Origin: Symsagittifera roscoffensis
Lineage: Eukaryota > Xenacoelomorpha > Acoela > Convolutidae
DNA length: 64,000 nt
NCBI RefSeq assembly: GCF_963678635.1
Contig: NC_087064.1
Span: forward strand, 59,838,338-59,902,337
Direction: 5' to 3'
Shown: piece by piece, positions 44,178 to 54,856 of the stretch
Layout: each line of letters begins with the position of its first letter
Numbering within the stretch: the stretch's first letter is position 1
The notes under the pieces: generated by a model
What the model saw: the letters and a program-made list of their open reading frames with translations, nothing else
What the model was told of the DNA's origin: nothing
The model's database searches: none
Translations under genes and position numbers: made by a program

Positions 44178-44722
44178 ACACGACAGCTCGTATCAGGGCG
44201 AAGCCCTGAATGTTCCGACTGCCTTTTAATGTTTATGGAGCAGCAGTAAAAACATAAAAAATTAAATGAAATAAAATAAAATGAAATTTTTTTTTCTAAA
44301 ATTTGAAGTTTCTTTTATGAAAATCATCCCCCCACACGCCATATAAAGTACAAAACAATAGATTTCGCTCCTTGTAACAAATCAATTATGGCAAATAGGC
44401 TTCTTTCAACCAATTTGGAACGATTTATAAGACGGATTAAATCTCCGCTTACGCGTTAATAGCGCGAATTATATCGCGCGCTAATTGTTCCAAATTGGTC
44501 AAAATGGTCAAAATGGCAATCTTTAAACCCTCATAACTTTACGAGAAACGATCACAGGTGAAATATCTTTTCAAATTTAAGCTCAGGACAACAATGGCTT
44601 TCGAATGATATAAAAAAATTCCGTCAAAAATGGCTAGTTAAAAAGTCGAAATTTGTCTGAAGAAAAAAAAACCCACCCCGAGCACAAATATTCCGTTACT
44701 TTCGTATCGAAAGTCGGAACAA
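44178..44722 (-). mobile_element. Family A element, near full length, reverse orientation
   Basis: AACACGACAGCTCGTATCAGG, GCGAAGCCCTGAATGTTCCGACTGCC at the left, internal GCGCGAATTATATCGCGCGC, and the right end CGAGCACAAATATTCCGTTAC, hairpin ACTTTCG-TAT-CGAAAGT, CGGAACAA. Confidence 0.9.
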
Positions 44723-44984
44723 TGAAATTTTTCCTCATTTTTCAATTGTTAATACAGTTTATTCGAGCGTCCTAATAGTTGAGGAAATAATTTGCAGTGA
44801 TTACATTGTGGTCTCTTACTTATTGGGAAAAGCCTCAATTAAATTGGCATTCTCTTTACTGCTAAATAGACATAGGGAGAAAAATTGTTTCATATTTAAC
44901 TGAGTCATCATACACCATTAAAAATGTAGGATTAGCACATTTACTGAATCATCACTGTATGGAATTCTTTCATTAGCAAATTTA

Positions 44985-45705
44985 GTCTGTGGAGTTCAGA
45001 CATAGTGAATTGCATCTAGTTCAAAATTGGAAACTTAGATATAGCGGCTTCTAAAAAATTGAACATAAAAATCCTTTCAATTGCGTCAAAACTAGACGAA
45101 TCAGATATCTCAGAACATAAAAAATTGTAGCTTAAGCATCTGGCCACATAATCTTGTTGGTGCTGCGACTTTTTTTTCGAAGTAAGTCAGGAGTATAAAT
45201 GCTTTGCCGTTATTTTTAAACTAGACCATTTCCTGCAATCAAAATAGTATTTTTAAACCGAAGTATTTTATGCCCCAAGGACTTCATCAATTCTCTGAGT
45301 TCAAAATTGAAAAAGATCTTTTACCAGCAACCCTTTTTCGGTTACGTTTGGCTATGTTCTGAATTAATTTATGCGCGAAGATTTTATGAATGATGCTGAA
45401 AGCGTAATGCGAATTATTTTCAGGCGATTCAATTGAGCACGTTTATTCCCCATTATGTTCTCAAAATTTAAAAATTAGCAGTTTTTTGGCTGAGGGGAGA
45501 CGAAAATCAAACAGTTCAAAATTTTTATACAAAAAACATTTGAGATTATTTAAAGCGCAGTCGGAACACTCAGGTCTTCGCCCTGATATAAGAGCAACCT
45601 TGTTTTCTTTTTTGTTACGGTACCTTTGCGTAATGACATTGTCTCAAACGACCATAAAACAACTAATTTGACTAAATTGCCGGAAATTTAGGATTTGAAC
45701 TTTTA
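44985..45705 (+). repeat. Tandem duplication unit 1, containing family C element 1
   Basis: GTCTGTGGAGTTCAGACATAG begins the unit. From about 45155 it contains a C element with the end AGTCGGAACACTCAGGTCTTCGCCCTGATATAAGAGCAACCTTGTT. The last shared words are CGACCATAA and TTGACTAAATTGCC. Confidence 0.85.
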
Positions 45706-45730
45706 CGATGTAGGTTTTTCGCTTTTACTT

Positions 45731-46475
45731 GTCTGTGGAGTTTGGACATAGTGACTGCACCTATTTAAAAATCGAAAACTTGGACTAGCGGCCTCTAAAA
45801 ATATTGTGCCTAGGAAATCTTTTAATTGTGCCAAAACTAGACATAACAGATATATCGAAACATGGAAAATGGTGAGTGAAGCATCTGGCTACATCATCTT
45901 GTTGTTGCTCCGACTTTCGAAGTAACTAGGGAATGTAATGCTTTGCTGCATTTTTTAGTTTATACCTTTTCTTGCAATGAAAATATTAATTTTAAAAAGT
46001 TTTTATTATGCCTCATCAATTCCCTGAGTTCAAAGTTGAAAAAGATTTTTCACCAGCAGCAACACTTTTTTGGTTAAATTTGCCAATTAAAACGCGAAAT
46101 TTTTATGAATGATGCTGAAAGCGTAATGCGAATTAGTTTTGCATATCAAATTATGCGTGGCGTAGTTAAATGTCGCGCTTTCAAAAATAATCCAAATTGA
46201 TTTCAGGCGAATTAATGGATCAAATTTAATCCCTATTAGGTTCTCAAATCTTAATAATTAGCAGTTATGTGGCTGCTGGGGACGAAAAACGTGCAGTTCA
46301 AAATTTTTATAGAAAAAGGATTGAGTTTAATCACAGCGCAGTCAAAACAAGCAGGGCTTCGCCCTCATCTAGGAATAACATTGAAATCAATTTATATTAA
46401 GATAAGGTTGCGTTGATGGCAGTGTCCTAACCGACCATAACACAAATAAATTGACTAAATTGCCACCAAATTGTT
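45731..46475 (+). repeat. Tandem duplication unit 2, containing family C element 2
   Basis: Same order as unit 1, offset about 746 bp and visibly diverged. The C element here ends CAGGGCTTCGCCCTCATC...AACATTG. Because flank and element are both duplicated, this is a segmental duplication and not two insertions. Confidence 0.85.
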
Positions 46476-46622
46476 TATCTGTTTTTGGTTGTGAGTCCCA
46501 CTTATGCCGATCCAATTTGATATTCTTTCACAAAAACAAATGCGTAGCTTATCTAAACGTGAGCAGATGCTTATTTTTTTCAATAATAAACTTTTTGTTT
46601 CTAAAGCAGCTGAAAGGTCTCT

Positions 46623-47631
46623 AACTCTCAGTTTTTTTAGGCAACCACTGTATATCGATTCACTTCTAACTCATGTAAGTTTCATTTTATTTCGTTGGGT
46701 TTTTCAAAACATTCTTGATTTTACATCAATTATAAACACAATTATTTTCCAAATGCTGAATATTTTCTTCACTAGAAAAAGTAAAGAAAAAAATTTTTAA
46801 AATATTTTATGGACTCCTTGACGCAATAGTGCAAACTTTTTGGAAGTTGCACGTTACGACATAAAACCAAACGCGCACAAAATGTCATTTGAAAATGAAT
46901 CGAAGCAAGCAAAGTGGTCCCTTTGATTCCCAATTTGATTGGCTTGTTGGGTGGCGTTAAGCAAAGCGTGCAAACAGCAAGGAGCCAAAAACCCTGATTG
47001 CGCCTCGCGCGGGTTCAGTATACTTTTAAGGAACAACGGCGAATTTCAAGCACTATGACCCGCAAAAAAGTGCTATTTTCCCCTGTTTTTTTTCCATGCA
47101 ATTTGAAAATTCGCCTGGAATTTCCATTAAATCAAGGAGAAATGCAATTTCTATTCATTTCCCTGAGAGAATTCCGGCTTTTTTCCGGGAACAATCACAG
47201 AATTTAAAAAAGAACAGAATATTTTTTTTTGTTTTTAAGTACCTCCAAAGCCTAGCGCATATAATTTGGTCCCATACGCCGGGTGACTAGGTTCAAATCC
47301 TGATAGAAAGCAAAATTTTTTCGCATTTTCAATTTGCAGAGCTCGCTTATTTTGTAACAGTTAAACAATTCAAAATTCGTTTTTTTTCTTTCTTCCACAA
47401 ATGTCGATGGTCCAGTGTATCTGCTAAGCCCTCTTAAAATGAGTTCGAACCTCCATCCGAAAGAAAAAATTTCTCTTTTTTGAAGATAAAGTTTAACATA
47501 TGTCCAGTTCATTGAGAATTGAAATCCAAAACTTTCAAGCTAAAAAGTTTAAAGGCATGATATTTTCCGTGATATTAATTATTTAATTTGTTTCTTCGAA
47601 CAAGAACAGTCTCAAGAACGCCCAAATTGAT
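46623..47631 (+). repeat. 1.0-kb repeat P, copy 1
   Basis: AACTCTCAGTTTTTTT...GAACGCCCAAATTGAT recurs almost identically at 49258-50266 (only a handful of differences seen). It includes a B-box-like AGGTTCAAATCCTG near 47290 and GAGTTCGAACCTCC near 47441. Open frames within it are identical in both copies and are not credible on their own. Confidence 0.9.
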
Positions 47632-49079
47632 GTCAAGAAATTCATCTGTATCAATTTTTGCTCATTTCAGCAATTCAATGAATTTATGTGAGTAGTTTCC
47701 TTTTCTCATTTTTTCTTGAGTTCCATTGAGTGAGCCTATCCCAGCAAATGGTAGTGAAACGGTAAAGCATTTGACCAAAGCACCAGCGAAGTCAGATCGA
47801 AACTCAGAAACAACAACTTAGGTTTTTTTTTCACTTTTCTACTTTAATTGTGTTCAACTACTGAGTTCATTTGAAGTAAATTGTCTGCAATCTCTTTCAA
47901 AAGATTCAATGAGCACAAAAATTTGAGATTTTTCTTTGCCAGCAGGGGTTTGAAAAATTTTACTGACAACATTTCGTTTCCAATTTCATCTTCAGTTGCT
48001 CATGTCATTAGGTAGTTAAAAGTTTGCTCTTTGCTTACAGTTTTGTTACAAGTTAACATAGTTAGTAGCACGGGTGACTAGTCAACATTGCATCAGGGTT
48101 CAATCCAGAGGAAAAACTTTTAAAAAAATCTTGAAAAAAGATAAAGTAATGAAGAAGTTAAGCCAAGCGTGCAAATGGCAAGGAGCCAAGAACCCTGATT
48201 GCACCTCGCGCCCTGACTAGGTCCTTGATATTGCTTGCATGTTGCTGGTGTATTTTTTAAAATCAAAATTCATTCGTGACAAGATAAGGGGAAGTCTAAA
48301 TAATTTAAATCTAGGCGCTATTGCTCAGCTAAATTTTAATAATTTTTTTAACAATGTGAAAGTAGTCCAGACTGATGACATTGTTTGGGAGCGAAAAACT
48401 GTATAAAAGAGACGAATAAAAACTCTATCCATTTGAATGCAAATCCAACACGCAAAACAAAAACTAATTTGAGAAAAATTACTCGGATGAAAAAAAAACC
48501 ATAAAATTAAGTTGAGTTTATTGCCAACAAATGCATTCAAATCCATTTGGATGTCTTTAAAGGATAAAAAGAGACTGTATTTAAAGAAATTCTTTTTTAG
48601 TCTCAGGTTTTTTTATGTTAATTTGGATTTTTTTCTGCAGCTCCAAAATTTGCGCAAATTTGTTGCTCTTTAAAACATTTTCCATGATTACTGTGAAATT
48701 TTTTTCTTTCAATCACTTGAGTCGTCAAGACACTATTCTAAGTCATTATTTTTGATTACAGTTGATTATCTCAAGCCATTAGCTTCGGCATATTGCTTTA
48801 AAGTTTTTTAATCAGTGAATTACCCGAGTGCCAAAAGTGTATTGCGCAAAGTCCTTCTTTTAGGCAAATTTTTAGTTCAAAATAGCAAAAAAACTGAAAT
48901 TGGGACAAAAAATTGTTGCTGTCAAAAATTCGCGATTTGTACAAACTTTCCATCTTTTTATGTGTCCTTTTTACTCGAGTGGCTTAAATTTGCCTAAGCA
49001 AAAACCTGCATCTAATAGAGTGGTATAAAAGTGGGCGAATTATAAACCAGCCGTAATATCAATCAGCCGCAAATACGTA
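47632..49079. other. AT-rich; contains tRNA-like and repeat-P fragments
   Basis: Besides the tRNA-like unit at 47738-47812, a fragment at 48157-48220 (AAGCGTGCAAATGGCAAGGAG, CCCTGATTGCACCTCGCGC) matches an internal part of repeat P. No gene supported. Confidence 0.4.
47738..47812 (+). repeat. tRNA-like SINE head (degenerate)
   Basis: ATGGTAGTGAAACGGTAAAGCATTTGACC resembles a tRNA D-arm/A-box and anticodon-arm start. CAGATCGAAACTCAG sits at the B-box position. The acceptor stem does not pair, so it is not a functional tRNA. Confidence 0.45.
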
Positions 49080-49257
49080 AGTGTTAAATTATAGTTATTT
49101 AACAATTATGTAACAATAAGGAAGGTTATGCAAATTTCATTCTCATGATTTTATATTTCGGCTAGTTTATATACTCTGCGCATTTTTGGTTGGTTTATAC
49201 TCCGGCTAATTTATTCACACTCATGAGACAGATACAGCCCATTTTTTTGTTTAATTC
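49080..49257 (+). repeat. Repeat H, copy 1
   Basis: GTGTTAAATTATAG..., GGTTATGCAAATTTCATTCTCATGA, TTTCGGCTA, CGGCTAATTTATTCACACTCATG and GACAGATACAGCCCA recur in order at 51247-51420. Confidence 0.85.
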
Positions 49258-50266
49258 AACTCTCAGTTTTTTAGGCAACCACTGTATATCGATTCACTTC
49301 TAACTCATGTAAGTTTCATTTTATTTCGTTGGGTTTTTCAAAACATTCTTGATTTTACATCAATTATAAACACAATTATTTTCCAAATGCTGAATATTTT
49401 CTTCACTAGAAAAAGTAAAGAAAAAAATTTTTAAAATATTTTATGGACTCCTTGACGCAATAGTGCAAACTTTTTGGAAGTTGCACGTTACGACATAAAA
49501 CCAAACGCGCACAAAATGTCATTTGAAAATGAATCGAAGCAAGCAAAGTGGTCCCTTTGATTCCCAATTTGATTGGCTTGTTGGGTGGCGTTAAGCAAAG
49601 CGTGCAAACAGCAAGGAGCCAAAAACCCTGATTGCGCCTCGCGCGGGTTCAGTATACTTTTAAGGAACAACGGCGAATTTCAAGCACTATGACCCGCAAA
49701 AAAGTGCTATTTTCCCCTGTTTTTTTTCCATGCAATTTGAAAATTCGCCTGGAATTTCCATTAAATCAAGGAGAAATGCAATTTCTATTCATTTCCCTGA
49801 GAGAATTCCGGCTTTTTTCCGGGAACAATCACAGAATTTAAAAAAGAACAGAATATTTTTTTTTGTTTTTAAGTACCTCCAAAGCCTAGCGCATATAATT
49901 TGGTCCCACACGCCGGGTGACTAGGTTCAAATCCTGATAGAAAGCAAAATTTTTTCGCATTTTCAATTTGCAGAGCTCGCTTATTTTGTAACAGTTAAAC
50001 AATTCAAAATTCGTTTTTTTTTCTTTCTTCCACAAATGTCGATGGTCCAGTGTATCTGCTAAGCCCTCTTAAAATGAGTTCGAACCTCCATCCGAAAGAA
50101 AAAATTTCTCTTTTTTGAAGATAAAGTTTAACATATGTCCAGTTCAATGAGAATTGAAATCCAAAACTTTCAAGCTAAAAAGTTTAAAGGCAGGAAATTT
50201 TCCGTGATATGAATTATTTAATTTGTTTCTTCAAACAAGAACAGTCTCATGAACGCCCAAAATGAT
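49258..50266 (+). mobile_element. Repeat P, copy 2, inserted between repeats H and I
   Basis: Same sequence as 46623-47631. In the second H-I block (51247-51800) H and I are separated by only about 75 bp with no P, so P was inserted here after or during the H-I-A' duplication. That is direct evidence of mobility, or of a templated insertion from the nearby copy. Confidence 0.8.
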
Positions 50267-50287
50267 AGACAGATACCTCACAATCAT

Positions 50288-50600
50288 TCGAAAATAAAAT
50301 TCACGTATTTATTCATCAGTGCAAATATTTAGAGTATATACTATTCGAGAATAGTATTTTGTTGTCTGTAATTTAAAACAAGCCGCAAAGAAGAAAGTGT
50401 GGAATAATTAGGAGTTTTTTATAAATTAGCCTTTTTGACGGATATTTTTTACACCATCTGAAAGATATGGCTCGGTTGAGCTCAAACTTAAAATTAAATT
50501 CCCCTGTGATTATTTTTTGTGAATTTACGGGGTTCGAATAGTTTTAACTTGGGATAATTAATGCCCGATAGAATGCGCTCTTAATACACAGAAACGGCAA
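50288..50600 (+). repeat. Repeat I, copy 1
   Basis: GAGAATAGTATTTTGTTGTCTG, TTAAAACAAGCCGCAAAG, CCATCTGAAAGATATG and TAATGCCCGATAGAATG are shared with 51495-51800. Confidence 0.85.
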
Positions 50601-50844
50601 ATTAAGGCGTTCCAAATTGAGTTGAGGTCAACAATTTAGTCCTTTTATCCAACAACAAGAAAGCTAAACATGCCCACTGAATCTTACAAAGCAAGTGAGG
50701 GGGTAAATTGAAAAAAAAACTCAAAAAATTTTTTTTCGATTTTTTTTTCAAATATTGAACCAAAAAAATTTCTTCATATTGCCCTAAAGTGCGATCGCGC
50801 AGCCTCACTTTGATACACAATCAGTCTTGTTTCTTTTAAAAAAT

Positions 50845-51240
50845 TTTGTATTTGTTTTTTCTTTCAAAGACAGTGACGGAATATTTGTGCTCGGGTGGTT
50901 TTTTTTCCGAAAATATTCACATCAACCAAAAGTTATTGTTGGTCTGCGCTCAAAATTAAAAACAGATCTTTTATTTGTGATTGTTTTTTGTAAAGTTATG
51001 AGGGTATAACGATTGCCACTTTGGCCAATCTGGGACAATTAATGCGCGATTTATCCAGCGCTATTAACACGTAAACGGACATTGAATCCGTCTTAGAAAT
51101 CGTTCCAAATTGGTTGACGGAAGCCTGTTTGCCATAATTTATTTCTGTCAAAATCCATCACTTTGCAAAATCTATCACTCTGAACTCTTTATGGCGTGCG
51201 CGGGACAAACAATCTCAATTTCCAAGTTTTTTTTTTCATT
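50845..51240 (+). mobile_element. Diverged family A element (A'), copy 1
   Basis: GTGACGGAATATTTGTGCTCGG, GGGACAATTAATGCGCGAT, TCGTTCCAAATTGGTTGACGG and TTTATGGCGTGCG follow the family A order with substitutions. The TTTTTAACTAGCC block is missing. Confidence 0.75.
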
Positions 51241-51246
51241 TTTTCT

Positions 51247-51420
51247 TCGTGTTAAATTATACTGATTTAACAATTAATAACAATTATGAAGGTTATGCAA
51301 ATTTCATTCTCATGATATAATGTTTCGGCTATTTTATATTCTGCGCTTTTTGGTTGATTTTTACTTCGGCTGATTTATTCACACTCATGGAACAGATACA
51401 GCCCACTTTTATGTTCAATT
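51247..51420 (+). repeat. Repeat H, copy 2
   Basis: Second copy of 49080-49257, part of the H-I-A' tandem duplication. Confidence 0.85.
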
Positions 51421-51494
51421 GAGCTTGATAATTGTTGCTTGCTCGGATGTCGGAGGTTCTACATGAGAGAAACAGAAACCTTTCAATCATTGAA

Positions 51495-51800
51495 ATTAAA
51501 GCTCACGCATTTATCCACTAGTGCAAATTTTTCGAAATTTTCTTAGTCGAGAATAGTATTTTGTTGTCTGTAATTTAAAACAAGCCGCAAAGGAGAAAGT
51601 ATGGAATACTTACGTTTTTTTTTAACTCAGCCTTTTGGACAGATGTTTTTCAAACCATCTGAAAGATATGACTTTTTTGTGCTCAAACTTAAAAATATAT
51701 TTCTTTTGTGTTCATTTTTTGTGAAATTAAGGGGTTCGAATGTTGCCAATTTGGTCACTTTGGGATAACTAATAATGCCCGATAGAATGAGCTCTCTTTA
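51495..51800 (+). repeat. Repeat I, copy 2
   Basis: Second copy of 50288-50600 with moderate divergence. Confidence 0.85.
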
Positions 51801-51884
51801 CATTGCCCTAAAGTGCAATCATGCAGCCTCTTTTTGATACCCGATTAGTCTTGGTTCTTTTAAAAATGTATTGCAATTGTATGG

Positions 51885-52300
51885 TTTTTCGAAGAAAGTG
51901 ACGGAATTTTTGTGCTCGGGTGGTTTTTTCTCCAGGCAAATTTCGACTTTTTAACTGCTCTTTTCTGACAAAAAATATTCACATCAACCAAAAGTATTTT
52001 TTTTTCTGGGCTCAAAGTTAATATATATTTTATCTTTGATTAATTTTTGTAAATTTAAGAGGGTTTAACGATTGCCATTTTGGCCAGTTTGGAACAATTA
52101 CGCGCGATTGATTTCGCACTGTTAACACGTAAGCGGAGATTGAACCCGTCATAGAAAACGTTCCAAATTGGTTGACGAAATCGTGTTTGCCATAATTGAT
52201 TTCTATCAAAATCTATCACTTTGCGAAATCTATCACTTTTAATTTTATATGGCGTGTGGAAGGATGATTTTCACAAATCTTTTTTAGTTTTAATTTTTTT
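51885..52300 (+). mobile_element. Diverged family A element (A'), copy 2, left part
   Basis: GAAGAAAGTGACGGAATTTTTGTGC, TTTCGACTTTTTAACTGC, ACAATTACGCGCGATTGATTTCGC, TTATATGGCGTGTGG. The matching right end appears at 52672-52813, so sequence 52300-52671 interrupts it. Confidence 0.75.
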
Positions 52301-52319
52301 TTTAAATTTTTTTTATTAC

Positions 52320-52551
52320 TAGCTAGAAAAGATCTCTGTTGACACATCGACCTACCGTTGACCAGATGTTTCTGCTAACAGCTAAACTACACGACCAGAT
52401 AGTCTTGGCAATCTTATGCAATGTAAACTTGTTAAAGCGGGCGCTGATTTGCATTGTATTGAAACAGCTAGTGTGTATACTCGAAAAGCATGTTTATCTC
52501 GTAGCGGTTTTTTCCAGAATTTGTATATTTTTGTTGTTCGTTAAGAAATAA
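52320..52551 (+). CDS. Terminal-exon-like frame, leucine-rich hydrophobic C-terminus
   Basis: A T-rich acceptor ...TTTTTTTATTACTAG precedes a frame open from about 52325. It reads KRSLLTHRPTVDQMFLLTAK, LHDQIVLAILCNVNLLKR, ALICIVLKQLVCILEK, HVYLVAVFSRICIFLLFVKK, then TAA at 52549-52551. AATAAA begins 2 nt later. GC content is above the flanks. The alternating hydrophobic/basic pattern suggests amphipathic helices or membrane contact. It lies between the two parts of a disrupted A' element, so it may belong to an insertion rather than a host gene. Family unknown. Confidence 0.4.
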
Positions 52552-52671
52552 ATAGTTTTTGTAGGGAAAACACAGAAAATTAGGTTAGACTAACGTTCAA
52601 AATTGATTTGTGGCATGCTATTTGATCTATTTAATTTTTAGCTAATTTTAATAATTTGTACTTTACATAGC

Positions 52672-52813
52672 GTGTGGAGGAAACGTTTTTTGCAAAAATC
52701 TAAATATATTTTTTTGAAATTTTCATCAATGTTTTCAAAGCAAACACTACTCCATAAACTTTAAAGGGCTCTCGGGACATTCAGGGCTTCGTCCTGATTT
52801 GAACAGTCTTGTT
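52672..52813 (+). mobile_element. Right end of the interrupted A' element
   Basis: AGCGTGTGGAGG..., ACTCCATAAACTTTAAAGGG, CGGGACATTCAGGGCTTCGTCCTGATTTGAACAGTCTTGTT. The hairpin is CAGGGC-TTC-GTCCTG with one wobble pair. Confidence 0.75.
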
Positions 52814-53146
52814 CTAATTTTGGAGTGATTTAATTCTGATATATTAAATTTCTCATTATTATGATTTGTCTTTCTGCCTCAACGACTAGATCGGTTGCAC
52901 CTAGTAGCACATCCGGCAGGACGGGTTATGAAAAAGGGGCGTGCGCCTTTTCCCTTCTTTGACAGGAAATCTTTGGAAGAATTTTTTTGAATATATTTTG
53001 AGGCGAACGAACACCTATTTTTTAAAACGCTGTATTGTCCATTTTCTCCATTTTCTCAAAAAACTCGAAACTAGAAAGTTTTCCAAACATTTTTTGGATA
53101 ATCCTTGATTGTCCCCTGAAATCCGTTAAATTTAATCTGAAGTTAG

Positions 53147-53263
53147 GCAAAACAACCCAGTGAACTCTTGAAAAATATTGAAGCCATTTACCCCGCATAC
53201 AAAAAGCTAAAACTGGCCTCAGAACACGTGAGAGCTCTCTGCCGACAGTCCGTTGAGCGGTAA
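53147..53263 (+). CDS. Coding-like segment (...KLASEHVRALCRQSVER)
   Basis: After GAAGTTAG the frame is open for 38 codons: AKQPSELLKNIEAIYPAYKK, LKLASEHVRALCRQSVER, then TAA. More than half of the codons are purine-first. It reads as a soluble helical segment. A GC-rich patch just upstream (52905-52960) also has open frames (for example HLVAHPAGRVMKKGRAPF). A longer minus-strand frame (53022-53342) overlaps, so strand is not certain. No family recognised. Confidence 0.3.
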   Translation, partial: AKQPSELLKNIEAIYPAYKKLKLASEHVRALCRQSVER

Positions 53264-53280
53264 CTTCAAGAAGATGAGTT

Positions 53281-53646
53281 ATGATAATGTGGTTAGTGCC
53301 CCCACCCCCTCTACTAGTAGAGTATGGTCTTTTGAGTCTCACAATCCTCCCTAATCATTACCTAAGAGAGGGGCAACCTTTTCCATTGCATAAAGAACTT
53401 AAAATATCTGCATGTGTAGACTTTAATCCGGGGTACAACAGAATTTCAATTAAAAACAGTTTGACCATTTGTATACTAAATCTTTCTCTTGCGGAAAGAA
53501 AAGTAAAAAAAAATTACCCCTTTAGCATGATCTGTTCCCTTATAGCTCTGACCATAATTGTAGCTCACCCATACCGTTTACATAAATGTATCCATAAATT
53601 GAAACGGCATGGGAGACGGCAATTAGTTCGGATAACATGCACATAA
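53281..53646 (+). CDS. Uncharacterised frame with a putative membrane segment
   Basis: This 121-codon frame includes GQPFPLHKELKISACVDF, NPGYNRISIKNSLTICIL, NLSLAERKVKKNYPF, a hydrophobic stretch SMICSLIALTIIVAHPY, and a basic tail KRHGRRQLVRITCT. By hand count about 52 of the last 95 codons are purine-first. The first residues (PPPPLLVEY) arise from a C-rich run and may not be translated. It could be one exon of a membrane protein; no family is recognised. A frame of this length can occur by chance about once in a window of this size. Confidence 0.35.
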   Translation: MIMWLVPPPPLLVEYGLLSLTILPNHYLREGQPFPLHKELKISACVDFNPGYNRISIKNSLTICILNLSLAERKVKKNYPFSMICSLIALTIIVAHPYRLHKCIHKLKRHGRRQLVRITCT

Positions 53647-54178
53647 TACGAAAAAAAAACAATTAAAATAATACATTTGCTCAGCTAAAATTTTGAACTC
53701 CTAATTTCGAATGAGCTAGTATTTGCAGCTATTTTTTGCTTTTATTGCGTATTTCATTACTGAGAATCCAGTTTTTTTTATACTCAAAAAATTATAAAAA
53801 CCTAAGTTTTTCTACATTGATTACATTTGTGGTCAACCATTCTTGAGACTTATTTAGTAACTTGTTGCATTAGAATTATCAAAAAAACTGTACTAGAAAA
53901 TACAGAAGAATACTACCCGTTTTCAGCCCGCGAAATTTGCTCTTGCGTTTTAGTTTGTTGCGGAAATGAAAACCTTTTTTAAAGCCTTAAAAAGACTGCT
54001 CGTCGTTTCAAGGCAAACCCCTGAAAAATCTGACTACCTTTTAATTGTTCTCAAATAGTTTTTAGTAAAATAAATATTGGCGAAACTATAAGTTTTTTAG
54101 GCTGATCATATTCAATTTCAAATGTTAAAACTTTGAGTTGTGTATGCAATTATTAAGACCAATTAGCATATTGTCTCA
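53647..54178. other. AT-rich; contains a degraded family B start
   Basis: About 53993-54035 reads AAGACTGCTCGTCGTTTCAAGG..CCCCTGAAAAATCTGACTACC, a decayed B-type end. No gene supported. Confidence 0.45.
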
Positions 54179-54347
54179 TTGTTCCGACTTTCGATACGGA
54201 ATATTTGTGCTCGGGTTTGGTTTTTTTTGGAAAAAAAATTTTAATTTTGTTTTATTACATTTAATTTTTTAATGTTATTACTGCTCCATAAGATTTAAAA
54301 GGCAGTCGGAACATTCAGGGCTTCGCCCTGATACGAGCAGTCTTGTT
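54179..54347 (+). mobile_element. Family A minimal derivative (about 170 bp)
   Basis: TTGTTCCGACTTTCGATACGG, ATATTTGTGCTCGG at the left; TTATTACTGCTCCATAAG and AGTCGGAACATTCAGGGCTTCGCCCTGATACGAGCAGTCTTGTT at the right. All of the middle is deleted while both ends are intact. Confidence 0.9.
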
Positions 54348-54856
54348 TCAATTTGGAACGCTTTTGTAGAGCGGGATGATGCTCTGCGTGTAAAAAAGAA
54401 AACGATTTAGTTACTAGCTTGGCCCATGCAGATGACGGGATTGCCTGCCCGAGGCAGAACAGAATTTTGCGAAATTGGTCTTAATAAAAAACCACCCGAG
54501 CTCATATATTCCTCAATTTTCTCCAAAAAAATGTTCTTTGTTTTTTTTTAATGAAACGCTAATCTCACAAACAAAACGGAGTAACTAGTACAACATTTTG
54601 CATATGATCAACATGTTGCGAAGCAAATTAGTTTGTATTGGTTCATTTTGGAATCATTTGTGAGCCATGACACTTATTTTTTTTTATTATTATAATGTTT
54701 TGATGTCTGTCTGTCTGTGGAATCTTTGTTTATATTCTTTTCTTAAAGGGCTGAAAAAATGATTCTCTGCATAGTGACTGTTACCCATTGTGCGCAGGCC
54801 TTATTATAGAAACTTATGGCTGTTTTTAACAGAGAAACAAAACTAAAAACCTGAAA

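Noticed and set aside
46504-46800. 98-codon frame MPIQFDILSQKQ... crossing into repeat P
   Set aside because: The 5' part has mild coding texture, but the frame then runs across a repeat boundary and no acceptor or homology supports it.
46854-50266. Identical open frames in the two copies of repeat P (for example 60 codons, minus)
   Set aside because: Identity follows from the recent duplication; no splice or coding texture support.
53022-53342. 106-codon minus-strand frame
   Set aside because: It overlaps plus-strand segments with better codon texture; retained only as a strand uncertainty.
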